From assembly GCA_021299675.1 (NCBI GenBank), contig JAJTIF010000285.1:1-22158 (forward strand): a DNA stretch of 22,158 nt, read 5' to 3'. Both the position numbers and the translations under genes were made by a program. The notes below the pieces were generated by a model, which worked only from the letters and a program-made list of their open reading frames with translations, searched no databases and was not told the origin of the DNA. Shown one piece after another: positions 13,719 to 21,724 of this stretch (position 1 is the stretch's first letter; every line of letters begins with the position of its first letter). Source of the stretch: Pseudomonadota bacterium. Lineage in GTDB: Bacteria; Bdellovibrionota; Bacteriovoracia; Bacteriovoracales; Bacteriovoracaceae.

Positions 13719-14553
13719 AAAGTGACATGTAGTATTGCTTCAGCATTTGGGCATCAACTTCCAAGTTAGGAGAGTTGCAGATCACGTAGCCTCTGGCGTT
13801 CTTGTCTTTCAGTGCACGCATTAGGTCTTTCCAGTTGAACTTCGACTTCTCGAGGTTCAAGTGCTTAAGGTCACCCTTAGAGTTGCTTGAAATACCAGAG
13901 ATGTGAATGTGCATCTCATCGAGAGTGTTTGGACCCAGCTCTGCCTTCAATGTATCAAGTACGCGACAGAACTCGTCGTAGTTGTTCACGTCACCAGTTC
14001 TTGCGTACAGGTGAGAGAAGTCCATACAGGGCTTACAGCTATTTACACTCTTTGAAAGTGAAATCAGTTCTTCGAGAGAGCCGAACTGAGATGTTTTACC
14101 AGTCAGTTCCGGGCGTAGTTCGATCTCGATGTCGAGGCGAGAGAGCCTCTCTTCGATGACGTTCAAGCTCTTCTCAACAAGATCAAAGACGTCATATGGA
14201 GAGTCTTTCATGTAGAATGCTGCGTGGAATGTCATGCTCTCCGCACCGCAGAGATCAGAGATCTTCGCTGTTTGGATGATGCGCTCAACAGACGAATCAA
14301 TCTTGTCTTGTTCGCGAGCATTCAGGTTAATGTAGTATGGACCGTGAGAAGTCAGAGGCACGCCCAGCTCATAAGAAACTTTTCTAAGCGCTGATGAAAC
14401 TTCTTCTTTCATGCGAACGCCGTGAGCAAATTCCAACTGCATGCAGTCGAGGCTTAGTTCGTGAATGCGTTTTACTCCTTCAACAGGATTGTTTTTCTTG
14501 GCAGTACTGTTAGGTACACCAGCAGTTCCAAACAACAGACGATCAAAAGCCAT
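13717..14553 (-). CDS. Endonuclease IV-like (Nfo/xylose isomerase-type) TIM barrel protein
   Basis: The 278-residue protein resembles the archaeal-type endonuclease IV homologues, which are AP-endonuclease-fold TIM barrels with a trinuclear zinc site. Visible metal-site candidates are His in SHGPYYINLN, His in ESMTFHAAFY, Glu in IELRPELTG, Asp and His in CMDFSHLYAR, His in MHIHISGI, and Asp/His in KGDLKHLNL. The last expected ligand, the Glu of a C-terminal ICESP-type strand, reads ICNSP here (Asn260). Activity as an AP endonuclease is therefore uncertain; another metal-dependent TIM-barrel reaction is possible. An in-frame ATG at 14580 exists, but AAGGAG at 14560-14565, six bases from the ATG at 14553, fixes the start. 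It follows the BFD-like gene by 13 bases. Confidence 0.85.
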   Translation of the reverse strand: MAFDRLLFGTAGVPNSTAKKNNPVEGVKRIHELSLDCMQLEFAHGVRMKEEVSSALRKVSYELGVPLTSHGPYYINLNAREQDKIDSSVERIIQTAKISDLCGAESMTFHAAFYMKDSPYDVFDLVEKSLNVIEERLSRLDIEIELRPELTGKTSQFGSLEELISLSKSVNSCKPCMDFSHLYARTGDVNNYDEFCRVLDTLKAELGPNTLDEMHIHISGISSNSKGDLKHLNLEKSKFNWKDLMRALKDKNARGYVICNSPNLEVDAQMLKQYYMSL

Positions 14554-14566
14554 TGTTAGCTCCTTC

Positions 14567-14815
14567 TCACTTAATTTCAAAAACTAAAGACTTCCACTTA
14601 GGCAAATCTTTTAAACATGTCATACAACCCGTACCAAAACCAAAACGCTGGGCCAAAAGATCAAGATCAAGGCCTTCTGGGCAAGTGCTACGTATATCAT
14701 TCACTGATACACAAAAACACTCGCAAATGAGGACTTCACCGTCCAAGGCAGGCTGAGTCCAGTCCTGCAAAGCATCGAGGGCTTCACTTATATCTAAGTC
14801 TTGGTCGCTCTTCAT
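14567..14815 (-). CDS. BFD-like [2Fe-2S]-binding protein
   Basis: The 82-residue protein has an acidic N-terminal stretch of about 28 residues. A BFD-type domain follows: ICECFCVSVNDIRS (C31-x-C33, with a further Cys at 35), then LDLLAQRFGFGTGCMTC (C64-x2-C67). The CxC...CxxC spacing of about 31 matches bacterioferritin-associated ferredoxin and the BFD modules of larger oxidoreductases. Such domains bind one [2Fe-2S] cluster and pass electrons or help mobilise iron. No bacterioferritin gene is in view. It is the first gene of a two-gene minus-strand unit with the TIM-barrel protein. The ribosome binding site is weak. Confidence 0.82.
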   Translation of the reverse strand: MKSDQDLDISEALDALQDWTQPALDGEVLICECFCVSVNDIRSTCPEGLDLDLLAQRFGFGTGCMTCLKDLPKWKSLVFEIK

Positions 14816-14993
14816 TTAGCACCGCAACAAAAGTCTCTACGTTGAGACAAACTTAAGGTTCAAAATCGTGCGGTTTTATAGCCCCAGTCCGGATAGAAGT
14901 CCATGAGAAAGACCCTTGTGTGTAAGAAAGTAATGCGAGTCCTGCAAGAGAAGGTTAAAATACTCTAAGCTAGTTAAAATAGGACCTTTTTTC
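14816..14993. other. Divergent intergenic region between BFD-like and HtpX-like genes
   Basis: At 178 bases this is the longest non-coding stretch in the window and must carry promoters in both directions. A small inverted repeat (GTCTC-6-GAGAC, 14833-14848) lies close to the BFD-like start. TTAAAAT sequences at 14955-14961 and 14974-14980 could be -10 elements for the plus-strand operon, but no matching -35 is convincing. No sigma-54 element was found. Confidence 0.4.
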
Positions 14994-15773
14994 ATGCTAA
15001 GTCGTTTCATTTTATTCCTGGGTTTAGTCGCCGTTTGGATGCTGCTCATGCAGTTTTTTCATCCTTTTATAGGGGTGGCCTTGGGCTTAGGTATCACGGC
15101 GCTTTGGTTCTGGATCAATCTCTATCCTGACAAATGGCTCCTGCATTATCTTCAAGCTCGAGAAATAATCGAGAACGATCACCCTGAGGCTTATCGCAAG
15201 GCCAGCACTCAGGCGCATAAGTTCAAAATGTACCAAATTAAAATCTACAGTTACTCAGGGTTTTTTCAACGTACATTTTCTCTCAGTGCCGGCAACAGGC
15301 TAACCTTCGTGGTGGAAAAAGAAATTCTTGAAAAGGCGAGCCCGGAAGAAATAGAAGCCCTCTTCTTCTCCCTGGCCCTCAAGGCCAGCCAGGGGGTCGC
15401 ACGCCAGCATACCTTGGCCCTTCTTATCACTTCAATCGTTTGGCTCCTTCCCCTGAGCCTTAGCAAGAAAAAGCGGGTAAGGGTTAACTGGTTCATCCAG
15501 TATTTCATCGCTCCGATCGATGCCTTCCTCACTCGCATCCTGATGCCTCATTACAAGTGGCAGAATTTCCTAAAGGTATTAAAGTCATACCAGTGGGAAA
15601 ACTCTAGGCTAGAGGAACTCAGCACTAAGCTCTCCCAGCCCAAGCTTAATCTTTCCATTAGTCGTTATCTGAGCTATCGATTTTTTTCAGCCAACCACAG
15701 CTCAAGCCAGCAGATGATTCTCGCGATCGAAGGGGCGACTCACCCCTTTGATCTCATGGGACGTGCGGAGTGA
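14994..15773 (+). CDS. HtpX-like membrane protein without catalytic residues (pseudopeptidase)
   Basis: The 259-residue protein has the HtpX plan. Two N-terminal membrane helices (about 5-20 and 24-42) are followed by a cytosolic segment (KFKMYQIKIYSYSG ... NRLTFVVEKEILEKASPEEIEAL), a further hydrophobic segment (140-155) and a C-terminal THPFDLMGR, matching the THP-x-x-x-R end of M48B proteins. The segment EALFFSLALKASQG aligns with EAVLAHExxHxxNG, but the HExxH positions are S126-L127-A-L-K130: both His and the Glu are lost. It should not cleave peptides. Its stop overlaps the GTG start of the CHASE2 kinase gene (GTGA), so translation is coupled. This makes a structural or sensory role with the kinase plausible. 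Confidence 0.75.
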   Translation: MLSRFILFLGLVAVWMLLMQFFHPFIGVALGLGITALWFWINLYPDKWLLHYLQAREIIENDHPEAYRKASTQAHKFKMYQIKIYSYSGFFQRTFSLSAGNRLTFVVEKEILEKASPEEIEALFFSLALKASQGVARQHTLALLITSIVWLLPLSLSKKKRVRVNWFIQYFIAPIDAFLTRILMPHYKWQNFLKVLKSYQWENSRLEELSTKLSQPKLNLSISRYLSYRFFSANHSSSQQMILAIEGATHPFDLMGRAE

Positions 15774-17662
15774 AAGAGAAGTTACTCGAAAAGCTAAAGA
15801 AATTAGAGTACTCAAGTCTCTACCCACTTTTTTTTACTGTCGTCTTCATCCTGATTCTCATCCAGTATTCATTTTTTTCACTGGATGCCATTTTCTATGA
15901 CCTCTGGATTCGTTTCGACTTCATCCCGAAGTCCTCGCAGGAAGTTGTGATTGTCGTCATGGACGAAGAAAGTGATCAGTTCTTGGGGGAAACCTATCCT
16001 TATACTTATGCCTCCCACCATCGGCTGATCGAGAAGGTGATAGCCGATGCTCCTAAGGGTATGGGTTACCTGGTACCCTTGGAAGTGGAGCCCGAGTCCG
16101 TTGTCGAGCAGCGATACGTCTCAGAGATTAGGCAGCTGGTTCAGAATTTCCAAAGAACACAAAAGGGTTTCTTTCGATTCGGAACCAAGTTCGAAATGAT
16201 GTTTGGCGAAGTGCTACCAGTAGATGAACTCCGCTCTCTTGGATACTCAACGGCATTCCTCTTCCAAGACACACAGGTCTTTTCGAGGGATGGTGTTATC
16301 CGCAGGGCCTCCCTGAATATTTCGGGAGAAGATTCATTTCATCTTTGGATCGCAAATAAATGGCGAGAGTCCCAGGGCCGTGAGAGGAGAGAGGCGAATA
16401 GCTTTCTAGGATCGATCTATAACGCTGAAGCGGATGCGACCTTCGCCATGTTTAAGTATCGCCACTCACCGCTAGAAGAAGGGAACTACCAGGTGATTCC
16501 CTATCATCGAGTCGTGACTGGAAATTATTCGGAAGGATTTTTTAAAGACAAGTTGGTACTTGTGGGTGCCCGCTATATCTCAAACGGCGACGACTTTGCT
16601 CTCACACCTTTTAATAAAGACGAGGCTCGAAGCTCAAAGCTTGCCGTTCACGCCAACATCATCGAAGCGATGGCCAATGGCAGTACCGTGATCCCCGTGC
16701 CGGATTTCTTAACTCAAACACTGTCTGTGCTTATCGCGGTCATCCTCTCGTTTTTCATTTCTAAGGTCCAGCCCACCAAAGGGCTACTGATAACGATCAC
16801 TCTGATGCTTGGAACTTTTGCCTTCGGATACCTTGCCTTCATTGGGTTTGGGTTGTGGTTTAAGTTGTCGCACATGATTCTGGGCATCTTTGTCGTTTAC
16901 TACATCTGGGTGCCGTTCCGGGCGATCGAAGAGTATCAAACTCGATACGCCATTCAAGAGGAAGCGAAGCTATTAAAGCAGGTTGATAACTTGAAGCAAA
17001 ACTTCATTTCTCTGATGAGCCACGACCTAAAAACACCGGTGGCGAAGATCGCAGGGATTGCAGACATCCTGAGAATTCAGTATCCGAATGTGCCGCAACA
17101 GAAAGAACTACTCGACAACATTGTCCAGGCTACCAAGGAACTCAACAGCTTCATCACCTCCATCCTGGATTTGACAAAGATTGAGAGTCAAAACCTTACA
17201 CTGCGCAAAGAAAGTAAGGACATCAATAAAGTTATTGAGTCGATCGTTGATAAGCTGCGCTTCGAAGCAGAAGCCCAGGAGATGCACATTGCCCTCGACC
17301 TTGCCCCCCTTTATCCCATCCAGGTTGACTCGGTTTTGATGAACCGAGTGATGTCGAATCTGATAGAAAATGCGATTAAGTATGCCGGGAGAAAAAAGAG
17401 TATTTCAGTTAAGACTTGGGATGATGCTCAGTGGGTGTACATTGAAATTAAAGATGACGGGGTAGGCATAAAGCCCGACGACATTACTCATATATTTGAT
17501 AAGTTTTACCGCGTGAAAAATGATTCAACCCATGCGATCAAAGGTTCTGGGCTAGGCCTTTATCTGGTAAAATATTTTATCGAGTTGCATAGTGGGACGA
17601 TTGCGGCTGAGTCTCAGTTGGGAGTCGGTACAACGTTTACCATTAAATTAAAAAATGAATAG
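15770..17662 (+). CDS. CHASE2-domain sensor histidine kinase
   Basis: The 630-residue protein has an N-terminal membrane helix (about 17-38) and a periplasmic CHASE2 domain (about 40-305; DAIFYDLWIRFDF at its start is typical). Three membrane helices between about 310 and 380 and a short coiled coil follow (EEYQTRYAIQEEAKLLKQVD). The HisKA domain has SHDLKTPVAKIAG with the phosphorylated H418. The ATPase domain shows the N box (NLIENAIKYA, N534), G1 (DDGVGI), F (FDKFYRV) and G2 (GSGLGLYLVK) motifs. All catalytic elements are present. CHASE2 ligands are unknown. The GTG start at 15770 overlaps the preceding stop. Nine bases separate it from the regulator gene, its evident partner. Confidence 0.95.
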   Translation: MKEKLLEKLKKLEYSSLYPLFFTVVFILILIQYSFFSLDAIFYDLWIRFDFIPKSSQEVVIVVMDEESDQFLGETYPYTYASHHRLIEKVIADAPKGMGYLVPLEVEPESVVEQRYVSEIRQLVQNFQRTQKGFFRFGTKFEMMFGEVLPVDELRSLGYSTAFLFQDTQVFSRDGVIRRASLNISGEDSFHLWIANKWRESQGRERREANSFLGSIYNAEADATFAMFKYRHSPLEEGNYQVIPYHRVVTGNYSEGFFKDKLVLVGARYISNGDDFALTPFNKDEARSSKLAVHANIIEAMANGSTVIPVPDFLTQTLSVLIAVILSFFISKVQPTKGLLITITLMLGTFAFGYLAFIGFGLWFKLSHMILGIFVVYYIWVPFRAIEEYQTRYAIQEEAKLLKQVDNLKQNFISLMSHDLKTPVAKIAGIADILRIQYPNVPQQKELLDNIVQATKELNSFITSILDLTKIESQNLTLRKESKDINKVIESIVDKLRFEAEAQEMHIALDLAPLYPIQVDSVLMNRVMSNLIENAIKYAGRKKSISVKTWDDAQWVYIEIKDDGVGIKPDDITHIFDKFYRVKNDSTHAIKGSGLGLYLVKYFIELHSGTIAAESQLGVGTTFTIKLKNE

Positions 17663-17670
17663 GAGCTTGT

Positions 17671-19167
17671 ATGCATAAGGTTTTGGTTGTCGATGATGAT
17701 AAAGTCCTCCAGCAATCTGTGAGACAAGCGCTCGAGTACCATCACTTCGTCGTAGATGTTGCTGATAACGGCAAGGAAGCTGTGGGTAAGGTCTATCGTG
17801 AGAAATACGATCTTGTGGTGATGGATGTGAACATGCCAGAGATGGACGGCATCCAGGCCCTCACCGAAATCAAAAAGCATGACTCCTCCATGATTGTGCT
17901 GATCCTTACGGCTTATTCGAACGTGACAGACGCGGTTAAAGCCGTGAAGGAAGGAGCCTATAACTATCTTGAGAAACCGATCAGCGGTGAAAACCTTGTT
18001 GCCCTCATCAAACGAGCACTCAAGGCTCGCTCTTTGGTTGAAACGACAGCCTTCTCAGCTCCGCTAATTTCGCTCGGAGATAATTCAAACTCCAACGATA
18101 AGTTTGTCGGTGAATCGAATTCGATGAAAAAAGTTTTCGATGTCATCTCAAAGCTCGCCAAGGTGAATACACCAGTGCTGATCCGGGGTGAATCTGGTAC
18201 CGGAAAAGAGTTGGTCGCGAAAGCGATTCACTATAATGGCCCTCGCAAAGATGAAAAGTTTGTGACACTTAACTGCGGTGCTGTTCCAGAAAATCTGATC
18301 GAAAGTGAGCTCTTTGGGCACGAGAAAGGTGCCTTTACCGGTGCGAGTGAAAGAAAGATTGGAAAATTTCAATTCGCAGATGGGGGGACCCTTTTCCTGG
18401 ATGAGATCGGCGATATCTCACCGGCGATGCAGGTGAAGCTCCTACGTGTTCTTCAAGAAAAGTGCTTTACACCTGTGGGGTCTAACCGCGAAATTAAAGT
18501 CGATGTGCGCATCATCGCAGCCTCCCACAAACCATTCGAAGAAATGATCAAAGAGGGAAGCTTTCGAGAAGACCTTTTTTACCGTCTCAATGTTTTGCCC
18601 GTCTATCTTCCTCCGCTTCGTGAGAGAAAGTCGGACATTCCCCACTTGTTGAATCACTACATCCAGTACTTCAACAACATTCATGGTCTTCAGATTAAAG
18701 GCATCACACAGGCTGCCATCGACATCTTGACTAACTACGGTTTTCCCGGAAACATCCGTGAACTCAGAAACGTCATCGAACACTGTTTCATCATGGAAGG
18801 TGGTGAAATGATCGACGTGTCATCGCTTCCCTCTGTCGTGTTCAAAGATAATACGCAAGTGGATGAAACAGATGACGAGACCTTGATTGATATCCAGGGA
18901 ATCAAAGACTCGGTGCTGGATACGCCAAGATCTGAAGTCGAGAGCACTGGTCCTGAGGTGCAATTCTCTTTCGGCGTCAGACACGGTGAAGGCGGGAAGC
19001 TAGATTTTGCTCTGGCGAAAGATAGCTTCGAGAGAGAGTTTATCGTCCAGGCCCTGAAGCTGAATAAGGGTAAGATTAACCAGACGGCACTCAATGCCAA
19101 CATTCCGAAGAAGACTCTGCTCAGAAAGATTGAAAAATACGTTATTAACCCGAAGGATTATTACTAG
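17671..19167 (+). CDS. NtrC-family sigma-54-dependent response regulator
   Basis: The 498-residue protein has a receiver domain (acidic pocket D8/D9, phospho-acceptor D52 in MDVNMPEMDG, T80, K102). A sigma-54 AAA+ domain follows with Walker A GESGTGKE (173-180), the sigma-54-contacting GAFTGA loop (220-225) and Walker B LFLDEIGD. A Fis-type helix-turn-helix forms the end (KINQTALNANIPKKTLLRKI). The linker before the DNA-binding part is longer than usual and acidic (about residues 390-440). It binds upstream sites and drives open-complex formation by sigma-54 RNA polymerase. AGGAG at 17661-17665 supports the start. A fitting target promoter in this window is at 632-647. The partner is the CHASE2 kinase encoded just upstream. 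Confidence 0.96.
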   Translation: MHKVLVVDDDKVLQQSVRQALEYHHFVVDVADNGKEAVGKVYREKYDLVVMDVNMPEMDGIQALTEIKKHDSSMIVLILTAYSNVTDAVKAVKEGAYNYLEKPISGENLVALIKRALKARSLVETTAFSAPLISLGDNSNSNDKFVGESNSMKKVFDVISKLAKVNTPVLIRGESGTGKELVAKAIHYNGPRKDEKFVTLNCGAVPENLIESELFGHEKGAFTGASERKIGKFQFADGGTLFLDEIGDISPAMQVKLLRVLQEKCFTPVGSNREIKVDVRIIAASHKPFEEMIKEGSFREDLFYRLNVLPVYLPPLRERKSDIPHLLNHYIQYFNNIHGLQIKGITQAAIDILTNYGFPGNIRELRNVIEHCFIMEGGEMIDVSSLPSVVFKDNTQVDETDDETLIDIQGIKDSVLDTPRSEVESTGPEVQFSFGVRHGEGGKLDFALAKDSFEREFIVQALKLNKGKINQTALNANIPKKTLLRKIEKYVINPKDYY

Positions 19168-19677
19168 ATGGCTCGTTTCTATAAACTTTTAGTGATGGTT
19201 TGTTTCCTGATTATCATTGATCAGCTCACTAAGGGCTGGGCGCAATCTGCGCTGCAATTCAAGCCATCAATCTCAGTTCTGGATGGATTCTTCCAGTTCA
19301 CCTACGTAGAGAATCGGGGAGCCGCCTGGGGCGCGCTTGCAGATGCTCCTAAATGGATCCAGGATCTTGTATTAAGGCTTTTGACATCAGCGTTCACCTG
19401 TTGGGTCATTTACATGCTGATCAAGACCATCAAGGGTCCATTTCACATGTCCTTGGCCTACGCGCTGATTGTCGCCGGTGCCATCGGAAATTTGATCGAT
19501 CGGTTTTTTCTGGGATACGTCATCGACTTCTTGGATTTCTATCACGGGTACTACCACTTCCCTGCGTTTAACGTTGCGGACAGTTGTATCTCCATAGCTG
19601 CGGGACTACTCATTTTTGACATGATCATTAATGCGAAGAAAAAAGATCCGGATCAGCTTCAAAAATCTGAGAGCTGA
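19168..19677 (+). CDS. lspA: Lipoprotein signal peptidase (signal peptidase II)
   Basis: LspA is an inner-membrane aspartyl protease that removes the signal peptide of diacylglyceryl-modified prolipoproteins. The 169-residue protein has the four-helix plan and conserved boxes: DQLTKGWA near the N terminus, FTYVENRGAAWG, GAIGNLIDRFFLGYVIDFLDFY and FPAFNVADSCISIAAG. The catalytic aspartates are those in NLIDR and NVADS; both are present. The ATG follows the regulator stop directly (TAGATG), so translation is probably coupled. Its last base is shared with the lgt start. The enzyme serves the many lipoproteins seen in this window. Confidence 0.96.
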   Translation: MARFYKLLVMVCFLIIIDQLTKGWAQSALQFKPSISVLDGFFQFTYVENRGAAWGALADAPKWIQDLVLRLLTSAFTCWVIYMLIKTIKGPFHMSLAYALIVAGAIGNLIDRFFLGYVIDFLDFYHGYYHFPAFNVADSCISIAAGLLIFDMIINAKKKDPDQLQKSES

Positions 19678-20399
19678 TGTATCCAAAACTTTTTGAAGTT
19701 TCTGGTTTCATCCTCTATGCTTACCCACTCTTTATCGGACTTTCCTGGGGACTCTCTTTTCGTCTAGGTGAGTCCCGCTACCCAGAAATGCTGGGCTATA
19801 AGCGATACTTAGTGTGGTTTGTCGGCGTGTTTATATTTTCATGGGTTGGTGCCAAGCTCCTCTTCGTCTTGACTCAAGACCAGTGGCAAAGCACTGAGCT
19901 GATGATGAATTCAAATTTCTGGATGGGTGGAGGTTTTGTTTATCTCGGCGGATTGTTGGGAGGAGCGATTTTTAGCCTCTTGTTTTTATTGGTTCAAAAA
20001 CTTCCAATTAAGACTTTTGAATTTAGCCTCGTTCCACTTCTCTTGGGACATTCTCTTGGACGGCTCGGGTGTTTCTTGGCAGGTTGCTGTTATGGCACCC
20101 CAACAGAATATCCATGGAGTGTTCATCTTCATCAGGCCAATCGTCATCCTGTGCAGCTCTATGAGGCACTACTGCTCTTGATGCTTGCCTGGTTTTTAGA
20201 AAAAAAATCACAAGCAAAACTCATTCACTATCTGGCCGGTTATGGGATTCTTCGCTTCTTCCTAGAATATTTTCGTGGTGATGAGATACGCGGAGAGTAC
20301 TCGCACGTAACGACCTCACAGTGGATTAGCCTAGGCATGATTGGGTTGGCCTTAGCGCTCAAGATCCAAGCTCAAGTCACTAAAAACACTACAAAATAA
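19677..20399 (+). CDS. lgt: Prolipoprotein diacylglyceryl transferase
   Basis: Lgt transfers diacylglycerol from phosphatidylglycerol to the lipobox cysteine, the step before LspA. The 240-residue protein has about seven hydrophobic segments and the family signature HSLGRLGCFLAGCCYGTPT; R129 there matches the essential Arg of the GRxGN motif in Escherichia coli. LRFFLEYFRGDEIRG near the end supplies another conserved Arg. The His-Gly-Gly motif of the Escherichia coli enzyme (H103) reads Leu90-Gly-Gly here, as VYLGGLLGG. Proteins of this GCFLAGCCYG subgroup often have no His at that place, so it is probably still an active Lgt type. TGATG overlap joins it to lspA. Confidence 0.88.
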   Translation: MYPKLFEVSGFILYAYPLFIGLSWGLSFRLGESRYPEMLGYKRYLVWFVGVFIFSWVGAKLLFVLTQDQWQSTELMMNSNFWMGGGFVYLGGLLGGAIFSLLFLLVQKLPIKTFEFSLVPLLLGHSLGRLGCFLAGCCYGTPTEYPWSVHLHQANRHPVQLYEALLLLMLAWFLEKKSQAKLIHYLAGYGILRFFLEYFRGDEIRGEYSHVTTSQWISLGMIGLALALKIQAQVTKNTTK

Positions 20400-20466
20400 G
20401 CGATTTGGTCAAGCTATGGGGGCTAAATTCCGATAGGAGACAAAACTGTGTCTCAGGAGTGACCCA

Positions 20467-21657
20467 TTGGAAATTAATAAAGCCGAGCCCCGTAAACTGA
20501 ATTATCGCTTTTACTACAAATGGTATGCCCTTATCTTGGCTGTTCTCTGGATCATAAGTGTCGCCGTCGTAGCGTATCTTTTTCTCCAGCAGGACTCTTC
20601 TCCACAAAAAGAGGAGCTCTATAGCTTTGGGTCTTTTGTGGTGCTGCTTCCGGCCCTGTATCTATGGTGGCTCCATCCCAAAATCACCAGGACCATTCAG
20701 GTTTTCCCGAACGCGATCAAGATCTCAAACAGTCACTACTCTTGGGACATTGATTACAATCAAATTGAAAAGATTAGCACGCCATTCTTATCCTATATCT
20801 GCTTGAAAATGAGAGATGGTCAGACCTGGTGGCTGAGCGCTTCGATTGAGCGAATTGAATACATTTGGGAAGGGTTAGCTAAGGCGTGTCCCGAGCAGAT
20901 GAATGGCTTTGCGACCTTCGAGGAGTTTCGAATTAAGCTCGTGCAGTATGACCACCACGAAAAGAGAAAGGAATGGTTCTTTCGTCATCGAGTACTCGAC
21001 TTCATCAACTGGATTGTGCTTCCTTCCGTTGTGATGTTTATCGCTTTCAAAGTTCAAACCTCTGAAGTCTACATCTACTCCAAGCCCTTGTATTTTTTTA
21101 GACTCGTTATGTATGCCCTGTTTACAACGATCACAAGTGCGTTCGTTTGGTCCATTATTATGAAGGTTTTTGTCTTTGATAAGCAGGTTGTAGAAAACCT
21201 CAAAGATGACATCAAAATTCGCGACGTCTCAAAAGAAGACTTCATCCTTCAGCGCTCAAAGTTTTTGCAGCTCATTACCTGTGCGGCCCTGATGGCGTTA
21301 ATGATTAAAATGGACCTTAATCTTTTTTCCATCACTAAACTCAAGGCAAGCATTGAGCAGTTTAATCTGCGAGCTGGTCAAACACTCCTGGTCGACACGA
21401 GATATAATTGCGTGGAATGTGCACATCCGATTAATGACGGTGACCTGATTCTCTTTGGCAAAGGTTCAGTGGCCCAGGTCCTGGCTTTGCCCGGGGAAGT
21501 TATTGCCCAGACTCAAGCCAACTCTCTTGGTCGTAGTATTGCGAGTGATACCATCACGACTGTCCCGCAAGGTCATGTGGCCCTGAAAACAGGTAAGGGT
21601 CAGGAGATGGTGATCATTAAAATAAGTGACTTAATCGGTAAGTTGAAAAACAAGTGA
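20467..21657 (+). CDS. Membrane protein with PH-like and degenerate signal-peptidase-I-like domains, TTG start
   Basis: The 396-residue protein has two N-terminal membrane helices (about 19-40 and 54-70). A PH-like beta-domain follows (72-135; IQVFPNAIKISNSHYSWDI), then helices at about 178-196, 208-232 and 266-284, and a C-terminal domain (290-390). The latter follows S26 signal peptidases: LRAGQTLLVDT, then GDLILFGKGSVAQVLALPGE, then VPQGHVAL. In S26 the catalytic Lys stands in Y-[VI]-K-R-x-I-G-LPGD; here V335-A336-Q337 fills it, and no Ser is at the expected S-M-x-P-T position. It is therefore probably inactive. A Cys-x2-Cys pair (315, 318) precedes the GD box. AGGAG at 20455-20459, seven bases before the TTG, fixes the start; a six-pair hairpin (20437-20454) lies just before it. 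Confidence 0.75.
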   Translation: MEINKAEPRKLNYRFYYKWYALILAVLWIISVAVVAYLFLQQDSSPQKEELYSFGSFVVLLPALYLWWLHPKITRTIQVFPNAIKISNSHYSWDIDYNQIEKISTPFLSYICLKMRDGQTWWLSASIERIEYIWEGLAKACPEQMNGFATFEEFRIKLVQYDHHEKRKEWFFRHRVLDFINWIVLPSVVMFIAFKVQTSEVYIYSKPLYFFRLVMYALFTTITSAFVWSIIMKVFVFDKQVVENLKDDIKIRDVSKEDFILQRSKFLQLITCAALMALMIKMDLNLFSITKLKASIEQFNLRAGQTLLVDTRYNCVECAHPINDGDLILFGKGSVAQVLALPGEVIAQTQANSLGRSIASDTITTVPQGHVALKTGKGQEMVIIKISDLIGKLKNK

Positions 21658-21724
21658 GAAAAAACTAAGAGCCTCTTACAATAATTATAGGTTTTGGGAT
21701 TTATAATTATGGACGGAGGTCTCT

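Noticed and set aside
18442..19103. Two long minus-strand frames inside the sigma-54 regulator gene
   Set aside because: They are antisense to an unmistakable NtrC-type gene, have no ribosome binding site and show no recognisable protein features.
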